64,000 nt of DNA from Sutcliffiella horikoshii (GCF_019931755.1 NZ_CP082918.1:3824001-3888000), one strand, 5' to 3'. Positions 25,983 through 35,526 are shown, counted from the first letter of the stretch. Notes: generated by a model not told the origin, from the sequence alone. Numbers and translations: made by a program.

Positions 25983-27290
25983 TTATTTCACGATCGGCCT
26001 TCCAATTGAATGATAGATCAGGGAGTGTTTTTTTGCCTCGTTCAAGTCAAAAATGTTTCTGCCATCAATGACAATTGGGTTTTCCAAGCATTCTTTTACT
26101 TTAGTAAGATCAAGCTCTTTTACCTCGGCAGAATCTGTCACAATTATGCAAGCATCTGCACCACTAAGGGCATCATACACGTCATTATAATAATCAATAG
26201 TATCTCCAAAATGTTTCTTTGCTTCCTCGATGGCAATAGCATCAAAGGCCTTGATCTTCGCCCCATGTTTAAGCAATTCAGGGATGATCTCAAGTGATGG
26301 AGCATCTCTCATGTCATCTGTATTAGGCTTAAATGCTAATCCGAGAATGGCAAAGGTCTTATCTTCAATATCACCAAAAACATCTATGATTTTTTTTACA
26401 ACCTTACTTTTTTGTATATCATTTGTTTCCATAACGGCTCTAATTAGTTTAAAGTCATACCCGACTGAGCTTGCGATATGGAGCAAGGCACTCGTATCTT
26501 TAGGGAAACAAGATCCTCCATAGCCTATCCCTGCATTAAGGAACTTCTTGCCGATACGGCTGTCGAGTCCCATGCCCTCCGCAACCTTTGTCACATCCGC
26601 CCCAATTTCTTCACAAATATTTGCGATATCATTGATGAAAGAAATTTTAGTAGCTAAAAAGGCATTGGAAGCATACTTAATCATTTCTGCACTTTCTAAG
26701 TCAGACTTTAAAATAATCGTATTAAAAGGAGTATGCAGCTCTTCGATGATGCTCGCAGCCTTTTCACTTGATGCACCAATAACAGCACGTTCCATATTCA
26801 TCGTGTCTTCAATGGCAGATCCTTCTCTTAGAAATTCAGGGTTAGAAACAACGTCAAATTCTTGATTGCCACCAGAAATCTCGTGAATAATGTTATATAC
26901 TCTTTTACCTGTTCCTACTGGGACAGTACTTTTGTTTACCACTACTTTGTAGGAGTTAAGATTTTCACCTATTGTTTTTGCTACCGCGTCCACATAGCTT
27001 AAATTGGCTTCTCCTGTTTCTGCCATCGGAGTTCCTACGGCTATATAAACAATATCAGACTCTTGGATGGCAGCTGCAATGTCTGTCGTAAAAGAAAGAT
27101 TTCCTTTTGCCGCGTTTTGTTTCACCAAATCTTCTAGACCTGGCTCATAAATAGGGATAATCCCTTTTTTCAGGTTGGTTATTTTCTGCTCGTCTATATC
27201 ACAACAAATAACACGATTTCCAATTTCCGCAAAACACGTGCCCGACACTAAACCAACATAGCCGGTTCCCATAACTGCTATTCGTTTCAT
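25983..27290 (-). CDS. tuaD: UDP-glucose 6-dehydrogenase (TuaD)
   Basis: A 435-aa cytosolic NAD-dependent enzyme oxidising UDP-glucose to UDP-glucuronate, the uronic acid donor for teichuronic acid. N-terminal Rossmann motif VMGTGYVGLVSGTCFAEIG, catalytic Cys in GYGGSCFPKDTSAL (about residue 260), and FKPNTDDMRDAPS in the C-terminal UDP-binding domain. Five bases separate it from gtaB, so the two reactions that make UDP-glucose and then UDP-glucuronate are co-transcribed. A second, only distantly similar UDP-sugar dehydrogenase lies at 36825-38105. Confidence 0.95.
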   Translation of the reverse strand: MKRIAVMGTGYVGLVSGTCFAEIGNRVICCDIDEQKITNLKKGIIPIYEPGLEDLVKQNAAKGNLSFTTDIAAAIQESDIVYIAVGTPMAETGEANLSYVDAVAKTIGENLNSYKVVVNKSTVPVGTGKRVYNIIHEISGGNQEFDVVSNPEFLREGSAIEDTMNMERAVIGASSEKAASIIEELHTPFNTIILKSDLESAEMIKYASNAFLATKISFINDIANICEEIGADVTKVAEGMGLDSRIGKKFLNAGIGYGGSCFPKDTSALLHIASSVGYDFKLIRAVMETNDIQKSKVVKKIIDVFGDIEDKTFAILGLAFKPNTDDMRDAPSLEIIPELLKHGAKIKAFDAIAIEEAKKHFGDTIDYYNDVYDALSGADACIIVTDSAEVKELDLTKVKECLENPIVIDGRNIFDLNEAKKHSLIYHSIGRPIVK

Positions 27291-27295
27291 ACTAC

Positions 27296-28186
27296 CTATC
27301 CTTTCGTGATGTAATTAGAATTAGCTAAGGATTTTAGATATTCTATCACTTCTTCTCGTAAGTCTTCTCTATCAAGAGCAAAGTCAACTGTTGCTTTTAT
27401 AAATCCGAATTTATCTCCAACATCATAACGTATTCCACCGAATTGATAAGCCAATACCTGTTGTTGACTATTTAAGGTATTAATTGCATCTGTCAATTGT
27501 ATCTCCCCGCCAGACCCTTTAGGGGTGTGCTCAAGAATATTGAATATTTCCGGTGTCAACACATAGCGACCCATAATGGCGTAGTTGGAAGGTGCTTCCG
27601 CAAGCTTCGGCTTCTCCACAAATCCTTCCACGTTAACAACGTTCTCTTCTAGCTTTTCTTCTTTCGGAGAAACAATACCATATTTAGAGACATCTGCATC
27701 TGGAACGCTTTGAATTCCAACGACAGAAGAGCCATATTTGTCATAAACATTGATCAGTTGTTGCAGACAAGGTGTGTCCCCTTTTACGATATCGTCACCA
27801 AGCATGACACCAAAAGCATCATTCCCAATGAACTTCCTTGCACACCAAATCGCATGACCTAGCCCAAGGGGTTCCTTTTGTCTTATATAATGAATGTTTG
27901 CTAAATTAGCAATGGATTTTATTTCTTCTAAGATATCGTACTTTTCTTTTTTCTCTAAAGTTTCTTCCAGTTCATAGGATTTATCGAAATGGTCCTCAAT
28001 TGCCCGTTTACCTCTTCCACTAACAATAATAATATCTTCAATCCCTGATTGAACCGCTTCTTCAACAATATATTGGATAGTTGGTTTATCTACAATTGGA
28101 AGCATCTCTTTGGGCTGGGCTTTTGTCGCAGGTAAAAAACGAGTACCAAGTCCAGCTGCCGGGATAATTACTTTTTTTATTGTCAT
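27296..28186 (-). CDS. gtaB: UTP-glucose-1-phosphate uridylyltransferase (GtaB/GalU)
   Basis: A 296-aa cytosolic enzyme making UDP-glucose from UTP and glucose-1-phosphate. Family signature [20 protein letters not shown] at the N-terminus, then [29 protein letters not shown] and GFVEKPK. Start ATG at 28186 is set by GAGGTGG seven bases upstream; the longer frame into the tuaC end is not used. In B. subtilis gtaB is not inside the tua operon as I recall, so its position between tuaC and tuaD couples precursor supply directly to polymer synthesis. Confidence 0.94.
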   Translation of the reverse strand: MTIKKVIIPAAGLGTRFLPATKAQPKEMLPIVDKPTIQYIVEEAVQSGIEDIIIVSGRGKRAIEDHFDKSYELEETLEKKEKYDILEEIKSIANLANIHYIRQKEPLGLGHAIWCARKFIGNDAFGVMLGDDIVKGDTPCLQQLINVYDKYGSSVVGIQSVPDADVSKYGIVSPKEEKLEENVVNVEGFVEKPKLAEAPSNYAIMGRYVLTPEIFNILEHTPKGSGGEIQLTDAINTLNSQQQVLAYQFGGIRYDVGDKFGFIKATVDFALDREDLREEVIEYLKSLANSNYITKG

Positions 28187-28214
28187 AGTTTCCACCTCAG
28201 AAAATATTTTTTCT

Positions 28215-29384
28215 TTATAGTAACTTGCGGTATATTTGAATAAGGTCCTTTGAATTCTGCGTAACATCGAAGTTTGATGTTACCCTTTCAAAAAGACTCT
28301 TGATAACCTCTGACCCATAGTTGCCTTTATCTGTATACCCTAAAACCCCGTCTACTACCTGCTCGGAGGACTTGGGTTCAATTAGTAAGCCTTTATATTC
28401 TCCAAACAACTCAGGAATTCCACCTACATTAGAAGAAAGTACAGGAACCTTTAGGGCTAATGCTTCAATAATAACAGTTGGCATGCCTTCCCTATAAGAT
28501 GGAAGAAGGAAGATATCGGCTGCGCGTAAGTAATCTTTTACTTTTTCATTCGCAATCTGACCGGTCAGGATGATTTTATCCTTTCCTTCCAGCTCATTTT
28601 TCAATGGCCCATCGCCAACAAGCACAAGCCTGAAACGATCGTCTAACTGCTCTATTGCGGAAACCATTTCCCGAATGCCCTTTTCATTCATAATCCGACC
28701 AACGAATAATAAAAGCTTTTTATCCTCTGGCAGGTTAAGGCGCTTTCGCAGACTAATCTTTTCTTCCTCGCTAATATCAGAACCCGAGAACCTTTCCATA
28801 TTAACGCCTATCGGAAGCACTTCCGGCTTTACGCCTGTCAGCTTTTCTGTCTTCTCAGCTAAAGCGCCACTTACAGCTGTCACCATGCCGGCATTCTTGA
28901 CAGCGAATTTAAAAGCATTCATGGCACTGTTACTGTATTGGGGGTAAACATTCACATCGCTACCATGCAAGGTTAATACATAAGGTATTTTATATGTACT
29001 GGAAAGGATTGCTGCTGCACCGCCGCTAGGCATCGCAAAATGGGCATGCATAATATCAAATTTGATTCCTTGATCTTCTATATATCGCTGAATGGCTTTT
29101 GCAAACCTTTTGTGTGGCTGCGCCCATTTTAACTGACCAGGGATAGCAACGAATCTAGGTCGATGTATCTTGATCCCATTCCACTCATAGCTTTGTGGGA
29201 ATTTCTTGTAATTTTTATATTTCTGGCTGACCCGCGATAAGACTTTTGGAGAATACGGGACAGGTGCCACCACTTCAATATCCACCCCTAAATCTCGGAT
29301 AGACTCCGCCTGTGTTTGATGAAACACACCAGCACCCGGCAAATGATCAGAAGGATAAGCAGTCGTAACAAAAAGCACCTTCAT
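28215..29384 (-). CDS. tuaC: Family 4 glycosyltransferase (TuaC-like)
   Basis: A 390-aa GT-B-fold retaining transferase. N-terminal domain [20 protein letters not shown] with [11 protein letters not shown] and [12 protein letters not shown]; the C-terminal nucleotide-sugar domain has [32 protein letters not shown] and the GT4 EX7E pattern. Close in length to B. subtilis TuaC. ATG at 29384 shares a base with the tuaB stop (TGATG), and an AGGGGGAG ribosome binding site lies inside the tuaB end, so translation is coupled. Confidence 0.9.
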   Translation of the reverse strand: MKVLFVTTAYPSDHLPGAGVFHQTQAESIRDLGVDIEVVAPVPYSPKVLSRVSQKYKNYKKFPQSYEWNGIKIHRPRFVAIPGQLKWAQPHKRFAKAIQRYIEDQGIKFDIMHAHFAMPSGGAAAILSSTYKIPYVLTLHGSDVNVYPQYSNSAMNAFKFAVKNAGMVTAVSGALAEKTEKLTGVKPEVLPIGVNMERFSGSDISEEEKISLRKRLNLPEDKKLLLFVGRIMNEKGIREMVSAIEQLDDRFRLVLVGDGPLKNELEGKDKIILTGQIANEKVKDYLRAADIFLLPSYREGMPTVIIEALALKVPVLSSNVGGIPELFGEYKGLLIEPKSSEQVVDGVLGYTDKGNYGSEVIKSLFERVTSNFDVTQNSKDLIQIYRKLL

Positions 29385-30856
29385 CACAATCTCCCCCTTG
29401 TTGTTTTGTTAAGGATTTTCCTTACTGGTTTCCATTCTTTTATTTCAGGATACCCGAAATAGATGGCAAGTACATATATAATCCCACCAACACTAACCGA
29501 AAGGGCGATATTGATGTATATATTGATAAATTCAACTTGATATAAAACGGTCTTAAAGAAATAAACGATAACGGCCATTATACCTGTAATTAGGATTGGC
29601 TTTAATAAAGTACGAACATAATCTTTCATTTCAAGGTCAATCAACTTTTTCAACAGCCATCTGCCGATCAAGAAGTTGATAAAACTTGTGACAACGTATG
29701 TCCAAGCCACTATATATATATCATATTTAGTAGCAAAATACATAGTGATACCATACAGAAGCATGACACCGAAATCCCAATAAAAGGCGATATTTGCTTT
29801 CCCTTTTGCCAATATAATGGAACCATTAGGGTTCATCAGGACTCTCAAGATACCAACAATTGCTAATATGCCGAGAATAGGTGCTGCATCCAGCCATCTT
29901 GCACCAAAGAACACTTCAATGAACAAATCGGAAATCGCCATTAACCCTAACAATAACGGCAAGCCGACAAGAGCCAGCATCTTTGTGACATTCAGAAAAC
30001 CTTCTATTAATAGCTTGTTATCCGACTGACTCCGTGAGAATACGGGAAACGCGACCCTTGTTATGATTGGGTTTATTTTCATTACCGGAATGGTCACTAC
30101 TTGATATGCCAATGAATAGATACCAAGTGCTTCCGCTCCTAAGAACCTACCTATCAAGATATAATCGATATTTGCTCCAATCCTGTTCACAAGGCGGGAC
30201 ATTAACTGGAAAACACCGAACGACATTAATTCTTTAATGGAAGATAAATTAAATACGAAGGAAGGCTTCCATTTTTTTGAGTAAACCGCAAAGTATAAAA
30301 TGCCCTTAAGTGAGTTCAGAATAACCTGTGAAATCACATAGGCGTATAGCTCCTGTATTAAAAAAATCATGATAAGCAAGCTGATAAAAGATGCCAAGTT
30401 TGTTGCAACTTCAATTCTGCTTAGAAGATTGAAATTCAGATCTTTCTGAAGCAAATATTGAAACTGCTGCCCGATCGGGGCTATGAGGAACATTATTCCC
30501 AAAACTTTTATTAATGGAATCAATTCAGGCTGATTATAAAATCCCGCGATGAGCGGGCTTGCAAAAAATAATCCAATGAATAAGAAGATACCCACAATGA
30601 TGTTCAGCCAATATAAAGTAGATAGCTGTTCATCTGATACTTTTTCCTTCTGGATGATGGCTGCACTGAACCCCATATCCAACAGAATCTGTGTAAAAAT
30701 AACGACCGTGGTTATCATTCCTACGACACCGAATTGCTCCTTTGTTAATAGATTTCCTAGTATGGCAAATTGAACGATTTGGATTACCGTGATGATGATG
30801 GTAGACAAAGCTGTCCATTTTGCACCCGATAAAATCTGTTTCGTGATAGTCGACAT
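29384..30856 (-). CDS. tuaB: Polysaccharide flippase, MOP/Wzx family (TuaB-like)
   Basis: A 490-aa membrane protein with about 12-14 transmembrane helices that would flip undecaprenyl-linked repeats outward. The N-terminus KQILSGAKWTALSTIIIT, with LLTKEQFGVVGM, and GFSAAIIQKEKVSDEQLSTLYW are typical of the polysaccharide transporter group containing TuaB. It is the first gene of the leftward operon tuaB-tuaC-gtaB-tuaD-tuaE-tuaF-tuaG. Start ATG at 30856; the ribosome binding site is GGGAAG. Confidence 0.9.
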   Translation of the reverse strand: MSTITKQILSGAKWTALSTIIITVIQIVQFAILGNLLTKEQFGVVGMITTVVIFTQILLDMGFSAAIIQKEKVSDEQLSTLYWLNIIVGIFLFIGLFFASPLIAGFYNQPELIPLIKVLGIMFLIAPIGQQFQYLLQKDLNFNLLSRIEVATNLASFISLLIMIFLIQELYAYVISQVILNSLKGILYFAVYSKKWKPSFVFNLSSIKELMSFGVFQLMSRLVNRIGANIDYILIGRFLGAEALGIYSLAYQVVTIPVMKINPIITRVAFPVFSRSQSDNKLLIEGFLNVTKMLALVGLPLLLGLMAISDLFIEVFFGARWLDAAPILGILAIVGILRVLMNPNGSIILAKGKANIAFYWDFGVMLLYGITMYFATKYDIYIVAWTYVVTSFINFLIGRWLLKKLIDLEMKDYVRTLLKPILITGIMAVIVYFFKTVLYQVEFINIYINIALSVSVGGIIYVLAIYFGYPEIKEWKPVRKILNKTTRGRL

Positions 30857-30917
30857 GATTCTTCCCTACTTTTAGTAATCTTTCTACTATTATTTACAAT
30901 TAAAAACCCATTTATAG

Positions 30918-30926
30918 ATTATAGCA
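30918..30926 (-). promoter_or_regulatory. Extended -10 element upstream of tuaB
   Basis: Minus strand TGCTATAAT, about 62 bases before the tuaB start; no convincing -35. A palindrome GTATTATAATAC lies at 30931-30942. I looked for the tandem TT(A/T/C)ACA boxes of PhoP, expected for a tua operon, and found only one weak pair with 5-base spacing on the plus strand near 30968-30984. Confidence 0.35.
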
Positions 30927-31026
30927 CAAAGTATTATAATACTTCTTTTTTGAAAGGAACCTCGGTATTACAATTACTTATCATTTATGTAAATTTCATT
31001 ACTTTTCAACTGATACAAAGCAAAAT

Positions 31027-31051
31027 GCCTGTTTCTATAGAAGAAACAGGC
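31027..31051 (-). terminator. Terminator after lytC
   Basis: Perfect 9-bp stem GCCTGTTTC / GAAACAGGC, 7-base loop, modest T-rich tail on the minus strand. Confidence 0.7.
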
Positions 31052-31074
31052 GTCTTGAATTAAAATTCGTTGTT

Positions 31075-32568
31075 TTATTTATTGATGAAGTAGTTTTCTA
31101 CCCCGTTATAGATTGCTTTAGCAGCTTTTTCCCTGAACGTTGCACTTGCTAGAAGCTTGGCTTCTTCAGAGTTACTGAGGAAGGCTACTTCTACTAATAC
31201 GCTTGGCATTTTGGAATCACGTATAACAACAAACGATCCTTCTTTTACACCGCGATCACGTAATCCTAATTCATCCACCAATTCATTTTGGATAGATTCA
31301 GCTAGCTCTTTGCTTTCTTGTGATTGGTAGTTGTCGCTATACCACGTTTCGGTTCCATTGGCTCCCGGATCTGTGAATGAGTTTACATGAATACTAACAA
31401 AAATATCCGCGCCTTTATTTTCCGCATACAGAACTCGATCTGCCAATGGGATATACACATCAGTGGTTCTTGTCATCAATGGTAATGATCCCGCTGAAGT
31501 AACTTTATTTTCTAGACGTTTAGAGATATCAAAAACAATATCTTTTTCCTGCTGCCCATTTCCAACAGCACCTGGATCTGTTCCACCATGACCCGCATCG
31601 ATGGCAATTCGTTTACCAAGCATAGGTGCAGATAATGTATTAACAACATTCTGGCCTACAGAAGTCGTCCCTCCTAATACTACGAATTCTCCTATACCCT
31701 TTTCCTTAATCAAATTTAATGTAGTACTTGGCAATTGAGTAGAATGAGTTAAGAGAATCACAGCATTTTGCTTAGCAGCAAGTACAGACCCAGCTAAAGC
31801 ATCTGCGTAAGCATGTCCATTCGTGATATATGTCTTTTTAGAATTGATGCCTAACTGTTTAACAACATTCGTCGCAACTTGGAAACGATCACTTCCACCA
31901 ATTCGTGTAGGAGAAGGCATTTTATTGTAGACAACGCGAGAAACACTTGTTTCTCCTCCCATGATATATGTAGATGAAACATTTCTATTTTTTAGTGAAT
32001 TAGAAGTTACAGCCGGAACAGTTGTACTTTCTGTAAGTAAGATGGGAATACCATTTCTAGCTGCGAATGGTGCGATAGATAATGAATCAGCAGCAGCTCT
32101 GCCATTAGCAACAATAGCTATATTCTTAGCTGGTAACTCCTTAGCAATATTTGCAGCAACTTCAAAACGGTCGTTTCCACTAATTCTTCTTACTTGTATT
32201 CCTAAACTTTTAATCTCTGAAATTACTCTTTCAGAAACACTAGTCGTTCCACCGATTACAATTACATTGCTTGCGCGTAATTCTTGTAATCTATTTTTTG
32301 TAGTTAACGGCAACCCATTTGCTTTTGTTAATAATATTGGTGCATTCAAACGATATGCAAGCGGAGAAGCTGCCAATGCATCCGCATATGCATCCCCTGA
32401 TGTAATAATAACAGTATTGGATGTAGTCCAACCTTCCCTGGAAACATTTACAGCAACATCATATCGGTCTGCTCCATCTATTCGTTTTGGTCCGCTGGCT
32501 TCTGCACTATTCACACTGAAAAGCGTTGTGAAAAGAACCAAACAGATGAGCATCATAAACTTGCGCAC
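31075..32568 (-). CDS. lytC: N-acetylmuramoyl-L-alanine amidase LytC with three CWB2 repeats
   Basis: Major autolysin-type amidase, 497 aa, nearly the length of B. subtilis LytC. Signal peptide to about residue 24 (AEASGP), three CWB2 repeats about 28-315 (RIDGADRYDVA, RISGNDRFEVA, RIGGSDRFQVA), then an Amidase_3 catalytic domain (about 322-497): RIAIDAGHGGTDPGAVG, EKDIVFDIS, FVSIHVNSF and VLVEVAFLSN carry the zinc ligands and catalytic Glu. Start is GTG at 32568 with GGGAGG seven bases upstream. Downstream of lytB and lytA as in B. subtilis, but with its own upstream region: a terminator separates it from lytB. Confidence 0.95.
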   Translation of the reverse strand: MRKFMMLICLVLFTTLFSVNSAEASGPKRIDGADRYDVAVNVSREGWTTSNTVIITSGDAYADALAASPLAYRLNAPILLTKANGLPLTTKNRLQELRASNVIVIGGTTSVSERVISEIKSLGIQVRRISGNDRFEVAANIAKELPAKNIAIVANGRAAADSLSIAPFAARNGIPILLTESTTVPAVTSNSLKNRNVSSTYIMGGETSVSRVVYNKMPSPTRIGGSDRFQVATNVVKQLGINSKKTYITNGHAYADALAGSVLAAKQNAVILLTHSTQLPSTTLNLIKEKGIGEFVVLGGTTSVGQNVVNTLSAPMLGKRIAIDAGHGGTDPGAVGNGQQEKDIVFDISKRLENKVTSAGSLPLMTRTTDVYIPLADRVLYAENKGADIFVSIHVNSFTDPGANGTETWYSDNYQSQESKELAESIQNELVDELGLRDRGVKEGSFVVIRDSKMPSVLVEVAFLSNSEEAKLLASATFREKAAKAIYNGVENYFINK

Positions 32569-32704
32569 TTAATTACCTCCCTAAATTTTTCATCTCTCGA
32601 CAAATATACCAAAAATAAGATATTTTTTCATTAGTTCATTACAATAAAAAGTCGAATTTTACAAAAATAAGTCGATAATCACAGTAATGCTGAAATTTTG
32701 GGAC

Positions 32705-32733
32705 AAAAAAAACAAACCGGAGTGATCCGGTTT
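32705..32733 (-). terminator. Terminator after lytB
   Basis: Minus strand AAACCGG / CCGGTTT stem followed by a run of eight T, overlapping the lytB stop codon. Confidence 0.85.
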
Positions 32734-34894
32734 ATTTTTTCGTGACATTTGTACCGTTATAGTAAAAGTCTAAAATTTGTTTATACGTATGACCTGCTTT
32801 TGCACGAGATTGAGCTCCATGCTGGCTCATACCTACCCCATGCCCAAAACCATTACCAACTACTTTTAACGTCTTGTCAGTCGTTTCAACTTCGTACATA
32901 GTGCTTTTTATATTCATTGTACCGAACATCGTTCTAAAAGCATTGGCAGTGATTGTTTGTGAGATCGTATGTTTCTTCAACGTACCATCAGCTTCTGAAA
33001 CAAAGCCTTTGCTCATGTCTCTCACAAAATATTCAATTTCAATTTTTGTATCCTTGTTACGTCCACTGCTGTTTACATTTTGCGGTTCAATGTTTTTTAT
33101 CCCTACGATCTTAAATTCCGAATTATTATGATGGTTGTTTAAAAGCCACTTTTTCAAGCCGTTCATTGAGCTAGCCTGTACCTCTTGTGTCCCGTTCCAC
33201 CATGTAGTTGGATTTTTCAAGTCTAGATTATCTACATCTAATTGCATCTTATTAAGTGTTAAGTTCCAACCTTGGTACGAGGTATCCATAGAATCAACCT
33301 TTGCTTTTAAATAAGCAATTTGAGTTCCACCCCAAAGATTAGAATTCGATTCTGTATATCCGCCATTACTTGAGGAGAAAACGGCATTCTGACCAATCGG
33401 GTTCCCGTTGTAAGTAAGAATTTCCCCTTTTGTTGCTTCAATAGCATTGTTTGTATTCACATGCCACTCGTATCCTCTATAGACCTGGAACCCTTGTGTA
33501 TCGTTGATAGTGGTCCCCATGGTTCCAAAAGAATACGTTCTTGCTGCAACAGATTGTGCCTTTAATGCTTCCATTTCCCATGAAGCCGGCATTTCAGCTG
33601 GAACTACACCCTTAAGATAATCATCAAAAGGAATATTTCTGTTATATGGTCTTACAAAACCATTTTCAATATGAAACTCAATCTTCCCTAAATAAGGACG
33701 ATTATTCAATTCAATGACATTGCTTTCATTGTAACGTTCCGGGATCATACTGAAATTAGCATTACCGAAATCCTTCAATAATTTTGTGCCTTCATATAAA
33801 CCAAGGCGCCCATTATTATTTTGAACCTTGTATGTTTTGCTGCTATCAAGGTACAACTCATTAGGAAGCTGGTTTTCTACTTCTCTAGTAACAGAAAGTG
33901 GACCACCTAAAATGGTAAAAGAACCGGTGTTTTTCGTATCTATTATATTTTGAACCGAAGAAGGAATAATCGTCGCTTTTGTTAATAAAAGTGGATGGTT
34001 ATTCTTAGCAGCTAACACTGCTCCAGTGAAAGCATCGGCATATTTCTCTCCATTAGCAAGGTACACTTCAGATGCTTCTAAATTAAGTGTTTTAATAATA
34101 TTTGCGGAAACTTCGTATCTGTCTGCTCCACCAATGCGGCTTTTTGTTCCTGGCAGTTGATCATAAACCTGTTGAGATACACTTGTTGGCCCGCCTATTA
34201 CAGTAACCTTTGTTTTACCTTTAAGGGCTGCTGATGTTGGAGCCGGGATGTTTTTATCCTTTGTTAAAAGGATAGGCACCTTATTTACAGCGGCATATGG
34301 AGCAATGGATAATGCGTCTGCATAAGCATTACCACCAACAACGATAGCTTGGGTTGAGCTGCCTAATAGAGTCGCAATGTTTTTGGCTACCTCATATCGG
34401 TCTGCCCCGTTGACCCTTGCAACATTACTACTGATCCCTTTTAGTTGGTTAAAAACAGTATTGGATACACTGCTTGTACCGCCAATTACGATAATTTCTT
34501 TCGGCTTCAACTCTCGAAGCTTATTTATCGTGGTATCAGGAATGGAATGAGGGCGTGTAAGCAAGATCGGTGCATTTTTAGCATAGGCGAATGGTGCTGT
34601 TGATAAAGCATCTGCATATGCTTCCTGACTAACAATAAAAACTGTATTTGATACATTCCAGCCACTTGACGCAATATTAGTTGCAACTTCAAATCGGTCT
34701 GCACCTGACAATCTCACATTTCCATTTTCTAGTTTGTATTGACCATTTGTATTAATCTGAACTTCTGTCTTATTTCCAATGTAGTTCTGCAATTTAATAG
34801 AGATTGTAGAAGCTGATCCAATGGAAGTGAAAACCGGTGAAAAGAAAAGTAGCAAGGCTAGTGTTGAAGCTAACAAAAATTTAATTTTATTCAA
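32732..34894 (-). CDS. lytB: Amidase modifier LytB: CWB2 repeats plus SpoIID domain
   Basis: Secreted 720-aa protein that in B. subtilis stimulates the LytC amidase. Signal peptide (about 1-28), three CWB2 repeats about 60-350 (RLSGADRFEVA, RVNGADRYEVA, RIGGADRYEVS), then a SpoIID-type domain (about 410-720) with PFDDYLKGVVPAEMPASWE, ALKAQSVAARTYSF and GHGVGMSQHGAQ. SpoIID proteins include glycan-strand-cutting transglycosylases. TTG start at 34894 preceded by AAGGGGGAT. It lies between lytA and lytC but is bounded by a terminator on each side. Confidence 0.94.
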   Translation of the reverse strand: MNKIKFLLASTLALLLFFSPVFTSIGSASTISIKLQNYIGNKTEVQINTNGQYKLENGNVRLSGADRFEVATNIASSGWNVSNTVFIVSQEAYADALSTAPFAYAKNAPILLTRPHSIPDTTINKLRELKPKEIIVIGGTSSVSNTVFNQLKGISSNVARVNGADRYEVAKNIATLLGSSTQAIVVGGNAYADALSIAPYAAVNKVPILLTKDKNIPAPTSAALKGKTKVTVIGGPTSVSQQVYDQLPGTKSRIGGADRYEVSANIIKTLNLEASEVYLANGEKYADAFTGAVLAAKNNHPLLLTKATIIPSSVQNIIDTKNTGSFTILGGPLSVTREVENQLPNELYLDSSKTYKVQNNNGRLGLYEGTKLLKDFGNANFSMIPERYNESNVIELNNRPYLGKIEFHIENGFVRPYNRNIPFDDYLKGVVPAEMPASWEMEALKAQSVAARTYSFGTMGTTINDTQGFQVYRGYEWHVNTNNAIEATKGEILTYNGNPIGQNAVFSSSNGGYTESNSNLWGGTQIAYLKAKVDSMDTSYQGWNLTLNKMQLDVDNLDLKNPTTWWNGTQEVQASSMNGLKKWLLNNHHNNSEFKIVGIKNIEPQNVNSSGRNKDTKIEIEYFVRDMSKGFVSEADGTLKKHTISQTITANAFRTMFGTMNIKSTMYEVETTDKTLKVVGNGFGHGVGMSQHGAQSRAKAGHTYKQILDFYYNGTNVTKK

Positions 34895-35012
34895 TTTTTA
34901 TGTATCCCCCTTAAAATTTCCTATCTATCTCTACATTACTAATCTATCAAAACATTCCCTGTTAGTGAACGGTTATTTTGTAGGATATTGTAAGATAATA
35001 TCAAAACAAACC

Positions 35013-35040
35013 AAAAAAGCACCCTATAGGATGCTTTTTT
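35013..35040 (-). terminator. Terminator between lytA and lytB
   Basis: AAAAAAGCAcCC / GGaTGCTTTTTT stem with a short loop. It would stop or reduce read-through from lytA into lytB. Confidence 0.85.
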
Positions 35041-35044
35041 CTGA

Positions 35045-35410
35045 TTAGTTTGCTTTAACACTTTGAAGTTCCATTCTGCCTTCCTTTTCGATAAAGCTAA
35101 TCGTAACCTCTGACCCCTCTTCCACCGCATTTACAGCTTCTTGATTGTCAGGGGATACATAATATGTAACATAGCCGTTGTCGGTTTCCACTTCAATCGT
35201 ATGATTATCTGCCCAACCTTTGAACACACCAACGGATTGTTGAACGTTAGCATCTTCTTCAGCAGCTTCTTCATTCGAATCTCCTTGGCTAGCATTAGAA
35301 TCAACAGCTTCCTCATTTGACTCATTTTGACTACTATTGTTGTCAGCGGAAGTACCGCAGGCTGACAATATCATTAAAATCGAGAACATTAATATAGCGA
35401 GTTTTTTCAA
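35045..35410 (-). CDS. lytA: Lipoprotein LytA
   Basis: A 121-aa lipoprotein: MKKLAILMFSILMILSACG with a lipobox at SAC-G, an acidic Asn/Ser/Glu-rich linker, then a small C-terminal domain VGVFKGWADNHTIEVETDNG that matches the core of B. subtilis LytA as I remember it (similar ADxHTIEV segment). Its role in the lyt system is membrane-bound and not well defined. TTG start at 35410 with GAGGAGGAAA upstream. It heads the lytA-lytB-lytC order on the minus strand and has a clear SigA promoter. Divergent from an acyltransferase gene rather than lytR. Confidence 0.88.
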   Translation of the reverse strand: MKKLAILMFSILMILSACGTSADNNSSQNESNEEAVDSNASQGDSNEEAAEEDANVQQSVGVFKGWADNHTIEVETDNGYVTYYVSPDNQEAVNAVEEGSEVTISFIEKEGRMELQSVKAN

Positions 35411-35446
35411 TGCATTTCCTCCTCTCTCATTATTTACACATAAACC

Positions 35447-35475
35447 ATACTAAAAAACTGAATAGGATTAGTCAA
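35447..35475 (-). promoter_or_regulatory. SigA-type promoter of lytA
   Basis: Minus strand -35 TTGACT (35470-35475), 17-base spacer, -10 TAGTAT (35447-35452). I see no SigD-type sequence (TAAA, then GCCGATAT) upstream of lytA. Confidence 0.6.
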
Positions 35476-35526
35476 TAAATTATTAGTATGATTTTGCTAA
35501 ACTTCAATTTTTAACCATTGTTATAC

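Noticed and set aside
30960..31000. PhoP boxes for the tua operon
   Set aside because: Only one weak pair (ATTACA and TTATCA, 5 bases apart) is seen, on the opposite strand; not enough for a call.
32640..32690. Tandem TCGACTT-type repeats upstream of lytC as ECF-sigma sites
   Set aside because: A -35/-10 pair with correct spacing could not be formed; noted only as an AT-rich repeat.
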